Part shown: one piece after another, positions 35,269 through 43,421 of the stretch | How the letters are laid out: each line of letters starts with the position of its first letter | Position numbering within the stretch: position 1 is the stretch's first letter | NCBI GenBank assembly: GCA_944358445.1 | Contig: CALVRC010000006.1 | Location: 1 to 64,000, forward strand | Direction: 5' to 3' | Origin: an uncultured Bacilli bacterium | Lineage (GTDB): Bacteria; Bacillota_I; Bacilli_A; RF39; UBA660 | DNA length: 64,000 bases | Position numbers and translations under genes: made by a program | Notes under the pieces: generated by a model | Told to the model about the DNA's origin: nothing | What the model saw: the letters and a program-made list of their open reading frames with translations, nothing else | Databases searched by the model: none

Positions 35269-35493
35269 ATGAAAGAAGCAGCTGGAGAAGCTAACTTAAC
35301 AGTTGTTGCAATTATTTTGATAGGTGTTATTGTTGCTGTTGTTACACCACTTGTTAATAGTTTAATGAGTAATACAGCTTGTAGAGCATGTTGTACTGAT
35401 TCAGGGGGATATTGGGAAGGCGATAGATGTACAAATGCTGGTAATAGCTATGGACAATGTGCTGCAGACGCTGGAGCAGAAAATTGTCGTTAA
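35269..35493 (+). CDS. Flp-type major pilin candidate, Cys-rich (74 aa)
   Basis: Short protein MKEAAGEANLT followed by one long helix (VVAIILIGVIVAVVTPLV) and a 40-residue outer tail with six Cys (CRACC, DRCTN, GQCAA, ENCR). Size, single N-terminal helix and place beside TadBC fit a Flp major pilin, with disulfides perhaps stabilising the fibre. Own promoter and own terminator suggest high, separate expression, as expected for a major subunit. The usual G|xxxxEY processing motif is not clear; GE at 6-7 could serve. Confidence 0.65.
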   Translation: MKEAAGEANLTVVAIILIGVIVAVVTPLVNSLMSNTACRACCTDSGGYWEGDRCTNAGNSYGQCAADAGAENCR

Positions 35494-35498
35494 TAAGA

Positions 35499-35525
35499 GC
35501 TTGCTTATTTGGAAGCAAGTTTTTC
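35499..35525 (+). terminator. Terminator after the pilin gene
   Basis: CTTGCTT / AAGCAAG perfect stem followed by T5. Confidence 0.8.
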
Positions 35526-35549
35526 TTGAATATTAGGTGGTGATTTAAA

Positions 35550-36047
35550 ATGCGTGAAGGAATAGGTAGTGTATTTTTATACAATATAATTATTTTGTTT
35601 GTCATCATAGTATTTGGGTTACTTTCGGCTACTATTAGTTATTATAAGGCTTTTAAAGTTAATGAAAGAATATTATATATAATTGATAAGTTTGAAGGTT
35701 ATAATAGGCCCGCTATTGAAGAGATTAATCAATATTTAACTAGTATTGGTTATACGTCTCATCCTGATGGACAAAGACTTTGCCCTGATGAAAAAGATGG
35801 TGGTGTATTAGTAACTGATAGAAATGCTAGTCATTTATACTGTGTATATTATTTTGAAGATGATAGAGGAAATAATGAAAAAGATAGATTAAATGGTGAT
35901 AGAGAACCTATTTATTATAACTATGCTTTGGTTAGTTATATATATGCTGATTTACCTATTGTTGGTGCTTTTAAATTACCAATTTATACTAAAGGAGAGA
36001 GAATATATAACTTTAGTGATGATCAGAGGCAGGGTGATAGAATATGA
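35550..36047 (+). CDS. Pseudopilin-like membrane protein, paralogue 1
   Basis: 165 residues: MREGIG, one membrane helix (about 9-31), a YYKAFKVNERIL neck and an outer domain with two Cys (RLCPDE, LYCVYYFED) that may form a disulfide. The helix, neck and Cys-x-Tyr motif are shared with the next gene, so the two arose by duplication. TadE/TadF-like minor pilin is the best guess. Overlaps the next gene by 4 bp (ATGA). Confidence 0.6.
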   Translation: MREGIGSVFLYNIIILFVIIVFGLLSATISYYKAFKVNERILYIIDKFEGYNRPAIEEINQYLTSIGYTSHPDGQRLCPDEKDGGVLVTDRNASHLYCVYYFEDDRGNNEKDRLNGDREPIYYNYALVSYIYADLPIVGAFKLPIYTKGERIYNFSDDQRQGDRI

Positions 36048-36529
36048 AAGAAGCAATAGCTAATGCTGGAATATTTAATTTGGTTATTATATTTGTTATA
36101 ATTTTACTTGCATTCTTTATTGGCTCTCTTTCTTATTCTAAGGCTTTTAAGGTCAAAAACAAGATTTTGGAAGAGATTGAGAAAGATCAAGGATACACTA
36201 GGGGTTCTACTGATTCAACTGAAGCTAGAGTAGAAGATTGGATTAGAAACATTGGTTATAGAGCTAATGTTGGGCATAATAGAAATACTAGAAATTGTGC
36301 TAATACTGTAAGTGGTAATGGTGGTAGTGATGGTGTATTAAAAAATGGTGACAGTGATTATCAATACTGTGTATATGAATTTGATACATGTTCAGGTGGT
36401 AGTAATTTAAATTGTGGTAAATATTATAGAGTTATAGCTTATATGTATTTTGATATACCAATTATAAGTGGTCTTTTACGTTTGCCTGTTAGTGGTGAGA
36501 CGATGATATTTAATGAGATAGATACTTAA
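36044..36529 (+). CDS. Pseudopilin-like membrane protein, paralogue 2
   Basis: 161 residues: MKEAIANAG, one membrane helix (about 10-28), the neck SYSKAFKVKNKILEEIE, then an outer Gly/Asn/Cys-rich domain with four Cys (RNCANT, QYCVYEF, DTCSGG, NCGKYY) and the ending YMYFDIPIISGLLRLP, close to the previous protein's YIYADLPIVGAFKLP. Likely minor pilin partner of paralogue 1. Confidence 0.6.
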   Translation: MKEAIANAGIFNLVIIFVIILLAFFIGSLSYSKAFKVKNKILEEIEKDQGYTRGSTDSTEARVEDWIRNIGYRANVGHNRNTRNCANTVSGNGGSDGVLKNGDSDYQYCVYEFDTCSGGSNLNCGKYYRVIAYMYFDIPIISGLLRLPVSGETMIFNEIDT

Positions 36530-36543
36530 GGAGGCGATGATAA

Positions 36544-37551
36544 GTGAATGTAATAATTGCGAATAAATATCGTGATGCTTTATCGGCTTTAGACATTGAA
36601 GTTATAAAAACTTTAGAAGGAGAATTTACAGTTGATGAGATTATTAATACTTTTGAAAACTTCTTCTTTAATAAGATGATTTTAGATGTTACTGCTTTAA
36701 GGGATTATAAAAACATTAAAACATTGCAACAATTATCTTTATCTCTTGATATGGATAAAGTAATATTATTATTAGATGGTTCTCCTGAAACTTCTGATCC
36801 TGAGTATTTGTCTGATTTGATTTCAATGAGAATTTATAATTTTACAATGAATGTTGATGGCGTTAAATGGCTTTATGATCATCCTAATAGTTACCGTGAT
36901 GTTGCTCAATATCATCAGCTTGATACTACACATGGTGGTGTATCATATAATGTTGTAAATTCAGGTGGTTCACAAAGCTTTAAAATGAATTCTATCGTTA
37001 GTTTTAAGGATGTTACTCCTGGTGCTGGAGCTACAACGTTAATTTATATTGCAAAAAAACAATTAGAGCGTAATTATGATGTTGTTGCTATTGAAGTAGA
37101 TAAGCATGATTTTATGTATTTTGATGAAGAAAAAATGTATAGTGTTTCTAGTAATGAGATTGGTAATGCGATTGCTAAACATAGTGATGCTGATGTTATT
37201 TTAATAGATGCTAATACTAGTCCAGCGGTTGAAGCTTTGGCTAATGAAACAATATATTTATTGGAACCATCTAAAATACAATTGAATAAATTATTAGCTC
37301 GTGATCCAAAGGTTTTAGAAAGAAATAAAAATAAAAAAATTGTTTTAAATCAGTGTTTGCTCAGTGATCAAGATGTTGCTGATTTTGAATATGAAACTGG
37401 ACTTAATGTTTTTTATAGAATTCCACCTTTGAATGATCAAAGTTCTAACAATGAGGCTTTAGATAAGTTTTTAGTTAAGTTAGGATTTTATAAGCAGGAT
37501 ATTTCTGGTGGTGAAGGTGATAAGAAAGGGATTATGGGGTTATTTAAATAG
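36544..37551 (+). CDS. TadZ/CpaE-like ATPase
   Basis: 335 residues. The N-terminal third is receiver-like (about 1-110: KMILDVTALRDYK, KVILLLDGSPE). It is followed by a MinD/ParA-type domain with a P-loop of the CpaE form PGAGATTLIYIAKKQL, where Ala replaces the usual Lys, and VILIDANTSPAVEAL as the Walker B-like strand. In Tad systems TadZ places the machine at the pole. GTG start with AAGGAGGCGATGATAA upstream. The last codons form a terminator stem. Confidence 0.65.
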   Translation: MNVIIANKYRDALSALDIEVIKTLEGEFTVDEIINTFENFFFNKMILDVTALRDYKNIKTLQQLSLSLDMDKVILLLDGSPETSDPEYLSDLISMRIYNFTMNVDGVKWLYDHPNSYRDVAQYHQLDTTHGGVSYNVVNSGGSQSFKMNSIVSFKDVTPGAGATTLIYIAKKQLERNYDVVAIEVDKHDFMYFDEEKMYSVSSNEIGNAIAKHSDADVILIDANTSPAVEALANETIYLLEPSKIQLNKLLARDPKVLERNKNKKIVLNQCLLSDQDVADFEYETGLNVFYRIPPLNDQSSNNEALDKFLVKLGFYKQDISGGEGDKKGIMGLFK

Positions 37552-37561
37552 TCCTTTTTGT
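37523..37561 (+). terminator. Weak terminator after TadZ-like gene
   Basis: AGGGATTAT / ATAGTCCT stem with G-T pairs followed by T5, overlapping the stop codon. Confidence 0.45.
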
Positions 37562-37605
37562 TATTAAAAAATTGTAAAATTTAGTTAATTGAATTTTGAT
37601 TTGTA

Positions 37606-37634
37606 TTGACAAAAAATGTAAATAACGGTATATT
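37606..37634 (+). promoter_or_regulatory. Promoter of the VirB2-like pair
   Basis: TTGACA (37606-37611), 17-bp spacer, TATATT (37629-37634); a further TATAAT lies at 37635. AGGAGG precedes the first gene. Confidence 0.65.
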
Positions 37635-37664
37635 TATAATATAAGTTAAGAGGAGGTTAAAATT

Positions 37665-38033
37665 ATGAATTTAGTTAATACTTTAGAATATTGTCAAGGT
37701 GTTATTGGTGATGCAGGTATTCCAAATGGTATTGGTAATGCTGTACATATGATAGTTGTAGCTATTCAAGTTGTAGTTCCAATACTATTAATTATATGGG
37801 GTATGATTGATTTTGCCAAAGCAATTATTGGACAAGATGAGGATAAAATTAAAGCTGGTCAAAAATTATTTATGAAGAGATTAATTGCTGCTGTATTAGT
37901 GTTTTTAATAGTTACTATTGTTCAGCTTTTGATTAACGTAGCTGCAAGTGTTGCTGAAGGTGATGGTTCTGGTACTGATGTTAATTCTGTATGGACTTGT
38001 GCTAAATCATTGATTTCTGGACAATCATCATAA
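37665..38033 (+). CDS. VirB2/TrbC-like pilin-type membrane protein 1
   Basis: 122 residues with two membrane helices (about 25-45 and 65-90) joined by the polar loop DFAKAIIGQDEDKIKAGQKLFMKR. There is a Cys near the N-terminus (EYCQG) and near the C-terminus (WTCAKSL), both probably outside. Two-helix layout with a short charged loop is that of VirB2/TrbC pilins of type IV secretion systems. It lacks a clear cleavable signal. Forms a pair with the next gene. Confidence 0.7.
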   Translation: MNLVNTLEYCQGVIGDAGIPNGIGNAVHMIVVAIQVVVPILLIIWGMIDFAKAIIGQDEDKIKAGQKLFMKRLIAAVLVFLIVTIVQLLINVAASVAEGDGSGTDVNSVWTCAKSLISGQSS

Positions 38034-38057
38034 TAATTAAGAAAGTAGGAATTAGAT

Positions 38058-38465
38058 ATGTATATATTTAATATATTAGATAATGCGAATGCTACATTAT
38101 GTGAGGGAATATTAGTACCTAACGAGTTATTTAACGTTGTTGCTACTATTATCAAAGGAATAAAAATAGTAGTTCCAATATTACTTATTATATGGGGTAT
38201 GCTTGATTTTACAAAATCTGTTGTAGCTAAAAAAGAAGAGGATATTAAGAAATATCAAAAAGCTTTTGTTTCACGTCTTATTTCTGCTTTAGTTGTATTT
38301 TTGATTATTTTCATTGTTCAACTAGCTGTTAATTTAGTTTCTGGGGTTGAAGATAGTACTAACCCTGATGGTACTACTGTTAGCGATATATGGAGTTGCA
38401 GTAAAAAATTTATTAATGGTGTTGATACAAATAATGAAACAGAAGGTGAAGAATCGTCTAATTGA
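38058..38465 (+). CDS. VirB2/TrbC-like pilin-type membrane protein 2
   Basis: 135 residues, same design as the previous protein: GIKIVVPILLIIWGMLDFTKSVVAKKEEDIKKYQKAF then a second helix, N-terminal Cys (ATLCEG) and C-terminal Cys (WSCSKKF), and an acidic tail. The shared VVPILLIIWGM(I/L)DF block shows recent duplication. Co-transcribed with the first copy (24-bp gap). Confidence 0.7.
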   Translation: MYIFNILDNANATLCEGILVPNELFNVVATIIKGIKIVVPILLIIWGMLDFTKSVVAKKEEDIKKYQKAFVSRLISALVVFLIIFIVQLAVNLVSGVEDSTNPDGTTVSDIWSCSKKFINGVDTNNETEGEESSN

Positions 38466-38585
38466 CGGTTCTTTTTATTAAATGACAATTTTTTGTATAA
38501 TTGTTATTTGCCGATTCATTATTTTATGTTATGTTAGTCAAAAATTATTATTGTTATTATGTTGCGAATATTGTTCATCGCGTGT
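38466..38585. other. Intergenic region with hairpin and promoter elements
   Basis: About 120 bp without a gene. GAATCGTC...GACGGTTCTTTTTATT at its start forms a terminator stem overlapping the stop codon at 38463. A TTGCGA (38562) and TATAAT (38586) promoter lies at its end. Confidence 0.55.
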
Positions 38586-38591
38586 TATAAT
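38562..38591 (+). promoter_or_regulatory. Promoter of 38619 gene
   Basis: TTGCGA (38562-38567), 18-bp spacer, TATAAT (38586-38591) with TGT extension. Confidence 0.65.
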
Positions 38592-38618
38592 AGTTATGTA
38601 CAGTAAATGGGTGATTAT

Positions 38619-39656
38619 ATGTATAGAAAAAAGAATGTTTTTTTAATTTTAATATTTACCTTTATTTTTATGTTTTTTGGCCTTAATAATGTAAAAGCTG
38701 TGACAAGATGTGATTATGGTATTCAGTGTAAATATAGCTTATCCAATTTACGTGAATCTGTTGGTGGAGGATATTTAATGGGTGGAGGGTATTTATATGT
38801 TACCTTCCAGTGTAGTGATAATTCTAAATCTTTTTCTGAGTGTTCTAGTTTTATAGCTAAAGCTGCTGCTAGTAAACAAGATATGAGCGCTAATGCTTTT
38901 TTTGAAACTGGTGGAAATCCTGGAGAAGATATACCTATTAGTAATTATAATGATCTTTTTGGTTCAAATGCTAATAGCTTTAAGAATAATTTTTCTACTG
39001 ACAATAAATTTTCTTGTCCTGTTATGTATTATATTGGCGAAGAAAGTAATTCAAAAGTAAAACTTGGTTTTAGTAAGTTTGGTGTAGGTGCTTCAGGACG
39101 TACTTCTTTTACTGCTGATCCTTTAGCTAACCCTTCTTGTATAGAACAAGGTGTGACTGTTGATGAAGATGATTTGCAAGATCAAGCAACGGATGATGCA
39201 TCAAATGCTTATGCTGATGAAGAAACTGGAAAAAATGATGCTAAGGACAATAACGCTTCCGGCGGAGTAGATACGCAAGTAATAGTTGACTGGGCACAAA
39301 ATCATGGTTACGGAAATGGGGTTACATCTTTAGGAGATCCTTGTACTGTTATTAATCCAGAATTACAGGATATATTATCAGGTGCTTTTTGGTTAATTAG
39401 TATTGTAGGGATAGTTCTATTAGTAGTAATGACAGCAATAAGCTTTATAAAAGCAATAGTTGGATCTGACGATGAAAAACTTAAAGAGGCTTTTAAACAT
39501 TTAGTTACAAGAATAATTGTAGTAATTATATTGTTATTGTTACCAATGCTTTTAACTTTTATTATCACACTTATTAATGATAGTGCAGAAGGTGAGATTA
39601 GTGTTGGTGCAGATGGTAATATATTCTGTGATGTATCAGGTTCTTCTTCTAATTAA
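38619..39656 (+). CDS. Secreted domain fused to VirB2-like module, copy 1
   Basis: 345 residues. Signal peptide (to about 28, ending NNVKA), an outer domain with paired Cys (TRCDYGIQCKYSL, TFQCSDNSKSFSECSS, FSCPVM), an acidic linker, then VDWAQNHGYG and the conserved C-terminal module (DPCTVINPELQDILSGAFW, two helices around FIKAIVGSDDEKLKEAFKHL). The last ~125 residues are nearly identical to the next protein. Start 38619 has GGGTGAT upstream; ATG 38607 overlaps it. Function unknown; the fused outer domain could decorate the pilus or recognise a partner. Confidence 0.65.
   Translation: MYRKKNVFLILIFTFIFMFFGLNNVKAVTRCDYGIQCKYSLSNLRESVGGGYLMGGGYLYVTFQCSDNSKSFSECSSFIAKAAASKQDMSANAFFETGGNPGEDIPISNYNDLFGSNANSFKNNFSTDNKFSCPVMYYIGEESNSKVKLGFSKFGVGASGRTSFTADPLANPSCIEQGVTVDEDDLQDQATDDASNAYADEETGKNDAKDNNASGGVDTQVIVDWAQNHGYGNGVTSLGDPCTVINPELQDILSGAFWLISIVGIVLLVVMTAISFIKAIVGSDDEKLKEAFKHLVTRIIVVIILLLLPMLLTFIITLINDSAEGEISVGADGNIFCDVSGSSSN
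39267..39652 (+). repeat. Duplicated 386-bp segment, copy 1
   Basis: Matches 40473-40858 with an offset of 1206 bp. From 39418 to 39650 (233 bp) the two copies are identical, while the sequences upstream in both genes are clearly diverged. Confidence 0.9.
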
Positions 39657-39700
39657 ATTATGAAATATTAATGAATAATAATATTTTGTAAAATAGTTAT

Positions 39701-39728
39701 TTGTTAGAGTGTTAAATTATGTTATAAT
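39701..39728 (+). promoter_or_regulatory. Promoter of 39756 gene
   Basis: TTGTTA (39701-39706), 16-bp spacer, TATAAT (39723-39728) with TGT extension, 27 bp before the ATG. Confidence 0.6.
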
Positions 39729-39755
39729 TATTGTGTATAATAGGTAAGGGGTTTT

Positions 39756-40931
39756 ATGAAAAATAATTCAAATAGATTAAAGAGTTTTTTGTTTATTGTG
39801 TTTGCTTTTATGACTATGTTTATTTGTGTAGATGGCGTAAAGGCTGATTGTAATGAGGGTATTGTTTGTAGTTATAAATTCTGTGGTTTACGCGATACAG
39901 CCAATCCTGATAAGAATGGAGGACTTGCAATAGGTGGATGTGCCGAAAATAATAATTATGTTTATATGGATGTAATTTTTACTTGTTCTGATACAAGTAA
40001 AAATGCTAAAGATTGCAATTCTTTTGTTTCTTGGGCATATGGATATAAAAATTATGATGGAAAAAGTTGCAAAAAACTTGAATCTTGGGGTAATTATAAT
40101 GATGTTTTTCACAATACTGACAAATACTTTAAAAAGCTTTTTAATAAACAAGGTGAATTTACTTGTCCAACTTTAATTGTTGGATTGAATGGTGGTACTT
40201 CTAATGATGTTTATAAAATTGGATATGGTAAACCAAGTGGATTAAGTTTTAATCAAAGTACTCAAGATGGTGTTGAAAATACAATAAATTGGCAAGGAGT
40301 GTATTCTGCTGGAGCTAAAGTTACTGCAAGTAATATTGCTTGTGCAAATAGTGGAACAAATTTTGATACTGTTGAGACAAATACAAAAAAAGAATGTGAT
40401 GATACAGTTATTAATAAGGTTGAAGAAGAGAAAGAACATTATGAGGAACAGACTGGTAATAATAAAGGAAAAGTAGATCCACAAACAATAGTTAACTGGG
40501 CACAAAATCATGGTTATGGAAATGAGGTTACATCTTTAGGAGATCCTTGCACTGTTATTAGTCCAGAATTACAGGATATATTATCAGGTGCTTTTTGGTT
40601 AATTAGTATTGCAGGGATAGTTTTATTAGTAGTAATGACAGCAATAAGCTTTATAAAAGCAATAGTTGGATCTGACGATGAAAAACTTAAAGAGGCTTTT
40701 AAACATTTAGTTACAAGAATAATTGTAGTAATTATATTGTTATTGTTACCAATGCTTTTAACTTTTATTATCACACTTATTAATGATAGTGCAGAAGGTG
40801 AGATTAGTGTTGGTGCAGATGGTAATATATTCTGTGATGTATCAGGTTCTTCTTCTGATAATGCTAGTAGTGGTGATACTAGTGGTGGAACCGCTGTTAT
40901 AGACAAAAATACTGGTGAGATGACTCAGTAA
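39756..40931 (+). CDS. Secreted domain fused to VirB2-like module, copy 2
   Basis: 391 residues. Signal peptide ending VKADC, an outer domain with the same start pattern as copy 1 (CNEGIVCSYKFCGLRD, then IFTCSDTSKNAKDCNSF) but otherwise diverged, a charged Lys/Glu linker, VNWAQNHGYG and the two-helix module (DPCTVISPELQDILSGAFW). The C-terminal module is nearly identical to copy 1; a 20-residue Ser/Thr/Gly tail follows. AAGGGG ribosome site. The next gene (VirB6-like) starts 12 bp on. Confidence 0.65.
   Translation: MKNNSNRLKSFLFIVFAFMTMFICVDGVKADCNEGIVCSYKFCGLRDTANPDKNGGLAIGGCAENNNYVYMDVIFTCSDTSKNAKDCNSFVSWAYGYKNYDGKSCKKLESWGNYNDVFHNTDKYFKKLFNKQGEFTCPTLIVGLNGGTSNDVYKIGYGKPSGLSFNQSTQDGVENTINWQGVYSAGAKVTASNIACANSGTNFDTVETNTKKECDDTVINKVEEEKEHYEEQTGNNKGKVDPQTIVNWAQNHGYGNEVTSLGDPCTVISPELQDILSGAFWLISIAGIVLLVVMTAISFIKAIVGSDDEKLKEAFKHLVTRIIVVIILLLLPMLLTFIITLINDSAEGEISVGADGNIFCDVSGSSSDNASSGDTSGGTAVIDKNTGEMTQ
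40473..40858 (+). repeat. Duplicated 386-bp segment, copy 2
   Basis: Second copy of the 39267-39652 segment; identical over the last 233 bp. Confidence 0.9.
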
Positions 40932-40943
40932 AAGGAGGATATT

Positions 40944-43076
40944 ATGGAAATTTTGCAAAACCTTTTTAGAACATTAATGTTTTTCTTGGACAATATTGTG
41001 TATGGTTTAATTCCACAAATTTATAAATTATTTATATATTTGTCTGAGTTAAATTTGTTTGGTGGTGAATCTAATCCACTTAAGGATTTAATTAATCATA
41101 TATATGTTTTACTCGGAATATTTATGCTTTTTAAAGTAAGTTTTTCTTTATTACAGTATTTAGTTGATCCAAATTCATTTAGGGATAGTTCTAAAGGAAT
41201 GGGTAAACTGGTTACTAATGTTTTGGTGGCCTTAGTCTTACTTGTAAGTGTTCCTGCTATATTTAGTGCAGCTACAGAAATACAAAAAGTTATTATTCAT
41301 AGTAATGCTATAGGACAGCTTATTTTAGGAACTAATGCTACTGATTATTCTGGTACTGTAAGTGATGATGGAAAAATTGATGTTAATGGTATAGAAACAA
41401 TGGCTAAAGATTTACAGTTTATGTTATTTGGTGCCTTTTATAATTTAAATACTAATATATCTACATTTAGTGCTTGTTCAGGGACTAGTGGAGTATTTGG
41501 ATCTGTTGATATGGCTGATCCTGGTTGTTTAGAAACTCTTAATACAGAAATATCTGGATATAATGATGCTTCTTCTAATGGAGTTACTTTATATAGTTTC
41601 TTTAAATATGAGGGTTCTGGTGAAAATTGTAATGATGCAGGAGTATGTGATGAACGTAATTTTGGACACTTTGATAAGCTATTGTGGTGGAAAGTTGATG
41701 GAGAATATGTAATTAATTATTTACCATTTATATCTACCGCTGCTGGTGTTTATGTAGTATTTTTATTAATTTCATTTTCAATTGATATCGCTGTGCGTGC
41801 AATCAAACTTTGCTTTTTACAAATGGTTGCTCCAATTGCAATAGTTTCATATATTGATCCAAAAGAATCTATTAGTAATGGAAAACTTCATAATTGGATT
41901 AAAGAATGTGCTTCTACTTATTTCTCATTATTCTTAAGACTTGCAACTATATTCTTAATTATGCTATTAGTTTCTAGTATTACATCTACCGTATTGGCTG
42001 GTGGAGAAGGTAGTATTAAAGAACAGATAGACGATACAGGATATAGTATATGGATTTACTTATTCTTAGTTATTGGGGCATTCATGTTTGCTAAACAATT
42101 GCCAAAGATAATAGAAAATATATTTGGATTGAAAGGTACAGGAGATCTTAGTTTGAATCCATTTAAGAATGCTGGAATGGTAGCTATGGCTGGTGTAGGA
42201 GCAACTGCAGGTGCAGCTATTGGAAGTGCTGCGGCTAACACTTGGGCTTTAGGTAGAAATCTTTGGAAAAATAAAGGACATAATATTTCCGATTTTAAAG
42301 AAAATGTTTCTACTGGTGTTGGTAATTTGAAAACTGGTTGGAATACAGCTGGTACAGGATGGCAAGGAATTAAAAATAGAGCAAGGCTTGTTAGTGGAGC
42401 TATAAAACCAGTTACTTCTGCTATTTCTCCTGTGGCTGGAATTGCTACTGGTGCTGCAAGTGGTTTAGCTAGAGCTGGTAAAGCTGCCGCTACAGGAACA
42501 AAGCCAGGACAAGCATTTACTTCTGCTGTTCATGCTACAAATGAAGCTAGATATCGCCGCGATGTTAACCAAGAAGCAGGTTATGGTGTTGTTCGACGTG
42601 GTATAGATAAGATTGATGCTGCAGCAGGTGTTAAAAATAAAGATGCTGGTATTGGTAAAATGGATAAAGATATAAAAGCTATTCAAAGAGAAATGGATAA
42701 TGTTAGAATGAGTGAACAAAGTGTTCGTGAACAACAAGGACAAATGGCTGGTAGACATTGGACAAGTTATCAGACATTACTTAAAAAGGATGAGAAAGGT
42801 CAATATAAATTTGCCGATTATAATAAAGAAGGAAAACTTACTGGATGGAATTATGATACATATGAGAAGTGGTATTTAGATGAGATGAATAAACAGTCTC
42901 AAGGATTACCAAATGAAATTGATGGTACAGTTTCTATTGGTAGGAGTGATTTTAATGAATTTACTGATCTTCAAAATTCAATTGATAGTATGGATTCTAG
43001 GTTTGAAGAATTACGTCAAGATCAATCTCGTTTAAAAGATGCTTCTGATGCTAGAAATAATAATGGTAAAAAATAA
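40944..43076 (+). CDS. VirB6/TrbL-like channel protein
   Basis: 710 residues. The first ~400 hold about seven membrane helices with a large outer loop (about 120-240, Cys in FSACSG, GCLET, ENCNDAGVCDERN). The block AVRAIKLCFLQMVAPIAIVSYIDP is typical of TrbL/VirB6-like proteins of Gram-positive conjugation systems. The last ~300 are Ala/Gly-rich and then charged, coiled-coil-like (GKMDKDIKAIQREMDNVR). VirB6 forms the membrane channel. It lies just before the VirB3- and VirB4-like genes, the usual order. GGAGG ribosome site. Confidence 0.78.
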   Translation: MEILQNLFRTLMFFLDNIVYGLIPQIYKLFIYLSELNLFGGESNPLKDLINHIYVLLGIFMLFKVSFSLLQYLVDPNSFRDSSKGMGKLVTNVLVALVLLVSVPAIFSAATEIQKVIIHSNAIGQLILGTNATDYSGTVSDDGKIDVNGIETMAKDLQFMLFGAFYNLNTNISTFSACSGTSGVFGSVDMADPGCLETLNTEISGYNDASSNGVTLYSFFKYEGSGENCNDAGVCDERNFGHFDKLLWWKVDGEYVINYLPFISTAAGVYVVFLLISFSIDIAVRAIKLCFLQMVAPIAIVSYIDPKESISNGKLHNWIKECASTYFSLFLRLATIFLIMLLVSSITSTVLAGGEGSIKEQIDDTGYSIWIYLFLVIGAFMFAKQLPKIIENIFGLKGTGDLSLNPFKNAGMVAMAGVGATAGAAIGSAAANTWALGRNLWKNKGHNISDFKENVSTGVGNLKTGWNTAGTGWQGIKNRARLVSGAIKPVTSAISPVAGIATGAASGLARAGKAAATGTKPGQAFTSAVHATNEARYRRDVNQEAGYGVVRRGIDKIDAAAGVKNKDAGIGKMDKDIKAIQREMDNVRMSEQSVREQQGQMAGRHWTSYQTLLKKDEKGQYKFADYNKEGKLTGWNYDTYEKWYLDEMNKQSQGLPNEIDGTVSIGRSDFNEFTDLQNSIDSMDSRFEELRQDQSRLKDASDARNNNGKK

Positions 43077-43094
43077 AAAGGGAGGTTATAATAT

Positions 43095-43421
43095 ATGCAA
43101 TTTTTAATTCCGGCGAATTCGAAAAAATCGATGCTTATTTTTGGGGCATTTACAACCTTTGATTTGATTTTGTTTGGTGTTGGTCTTGGAGTAACTATAA
43201 TACTTTTACTTATAATTGCTCCGACTAATATTTTTACAGCAATGTTGGATTTAGCACCTGGTGTTATATGTGGTTTTTTGGTTATGCCAATACCAAATTA
43301 TCATAATATTAGAATTGTTATTCAGGAATTATATAAGTTTTATACAACTAGACAAAAATTTATTTGGAAAGGTTGGTGTGTGAAAGATGAGTTCGACGAC
43401 ACGAAGCAAGTACACAAATGA
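43095..43421 (+). CDS. VirB3/PrgI-like membrane protein
   Basis: 108 residues. Two membrane helices (about 22-42 and 46-66) separated by a short Pro-containing turn, a hydrophilic N-terminus (FLIPANSKKS) and a C-terminal amphipathic tail (YKFYTTRQKFIWKGW). Size, topology and place between VirB6-like and VirB4-like genes fit the VirB3/PrgI family, although sequence motifs are weak. Overlaps the next gene by 35 bp. GGGAGG before the ATG. Confidence 0.65.
   Translation: MQFLIPANSKKSMLIFGAFTTFDLILFGVGLGVTIILLLIIAPTNIFTAMLDLAPGVICGFLVMPIPNYHNIRIVIQELYKFYTTRQKFIWKGWCVKDEFDDTKQVHK

Noticed and set aside
36544-37551. Degenerate P-loop as evidence that the TadZ-like ATPase is dead
   Set aside because: The GxGATT form without the usual Lys is common in CpaE/TadZ proteins, so it is not a sign of decay.
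39308-40906. Minus-strand open frames opposite the duplicated pilin-fusion genes
   Set aside because: They lie within strongly coding plus-strand sequence and are repeated only because the plus-strand segment is duplicated.
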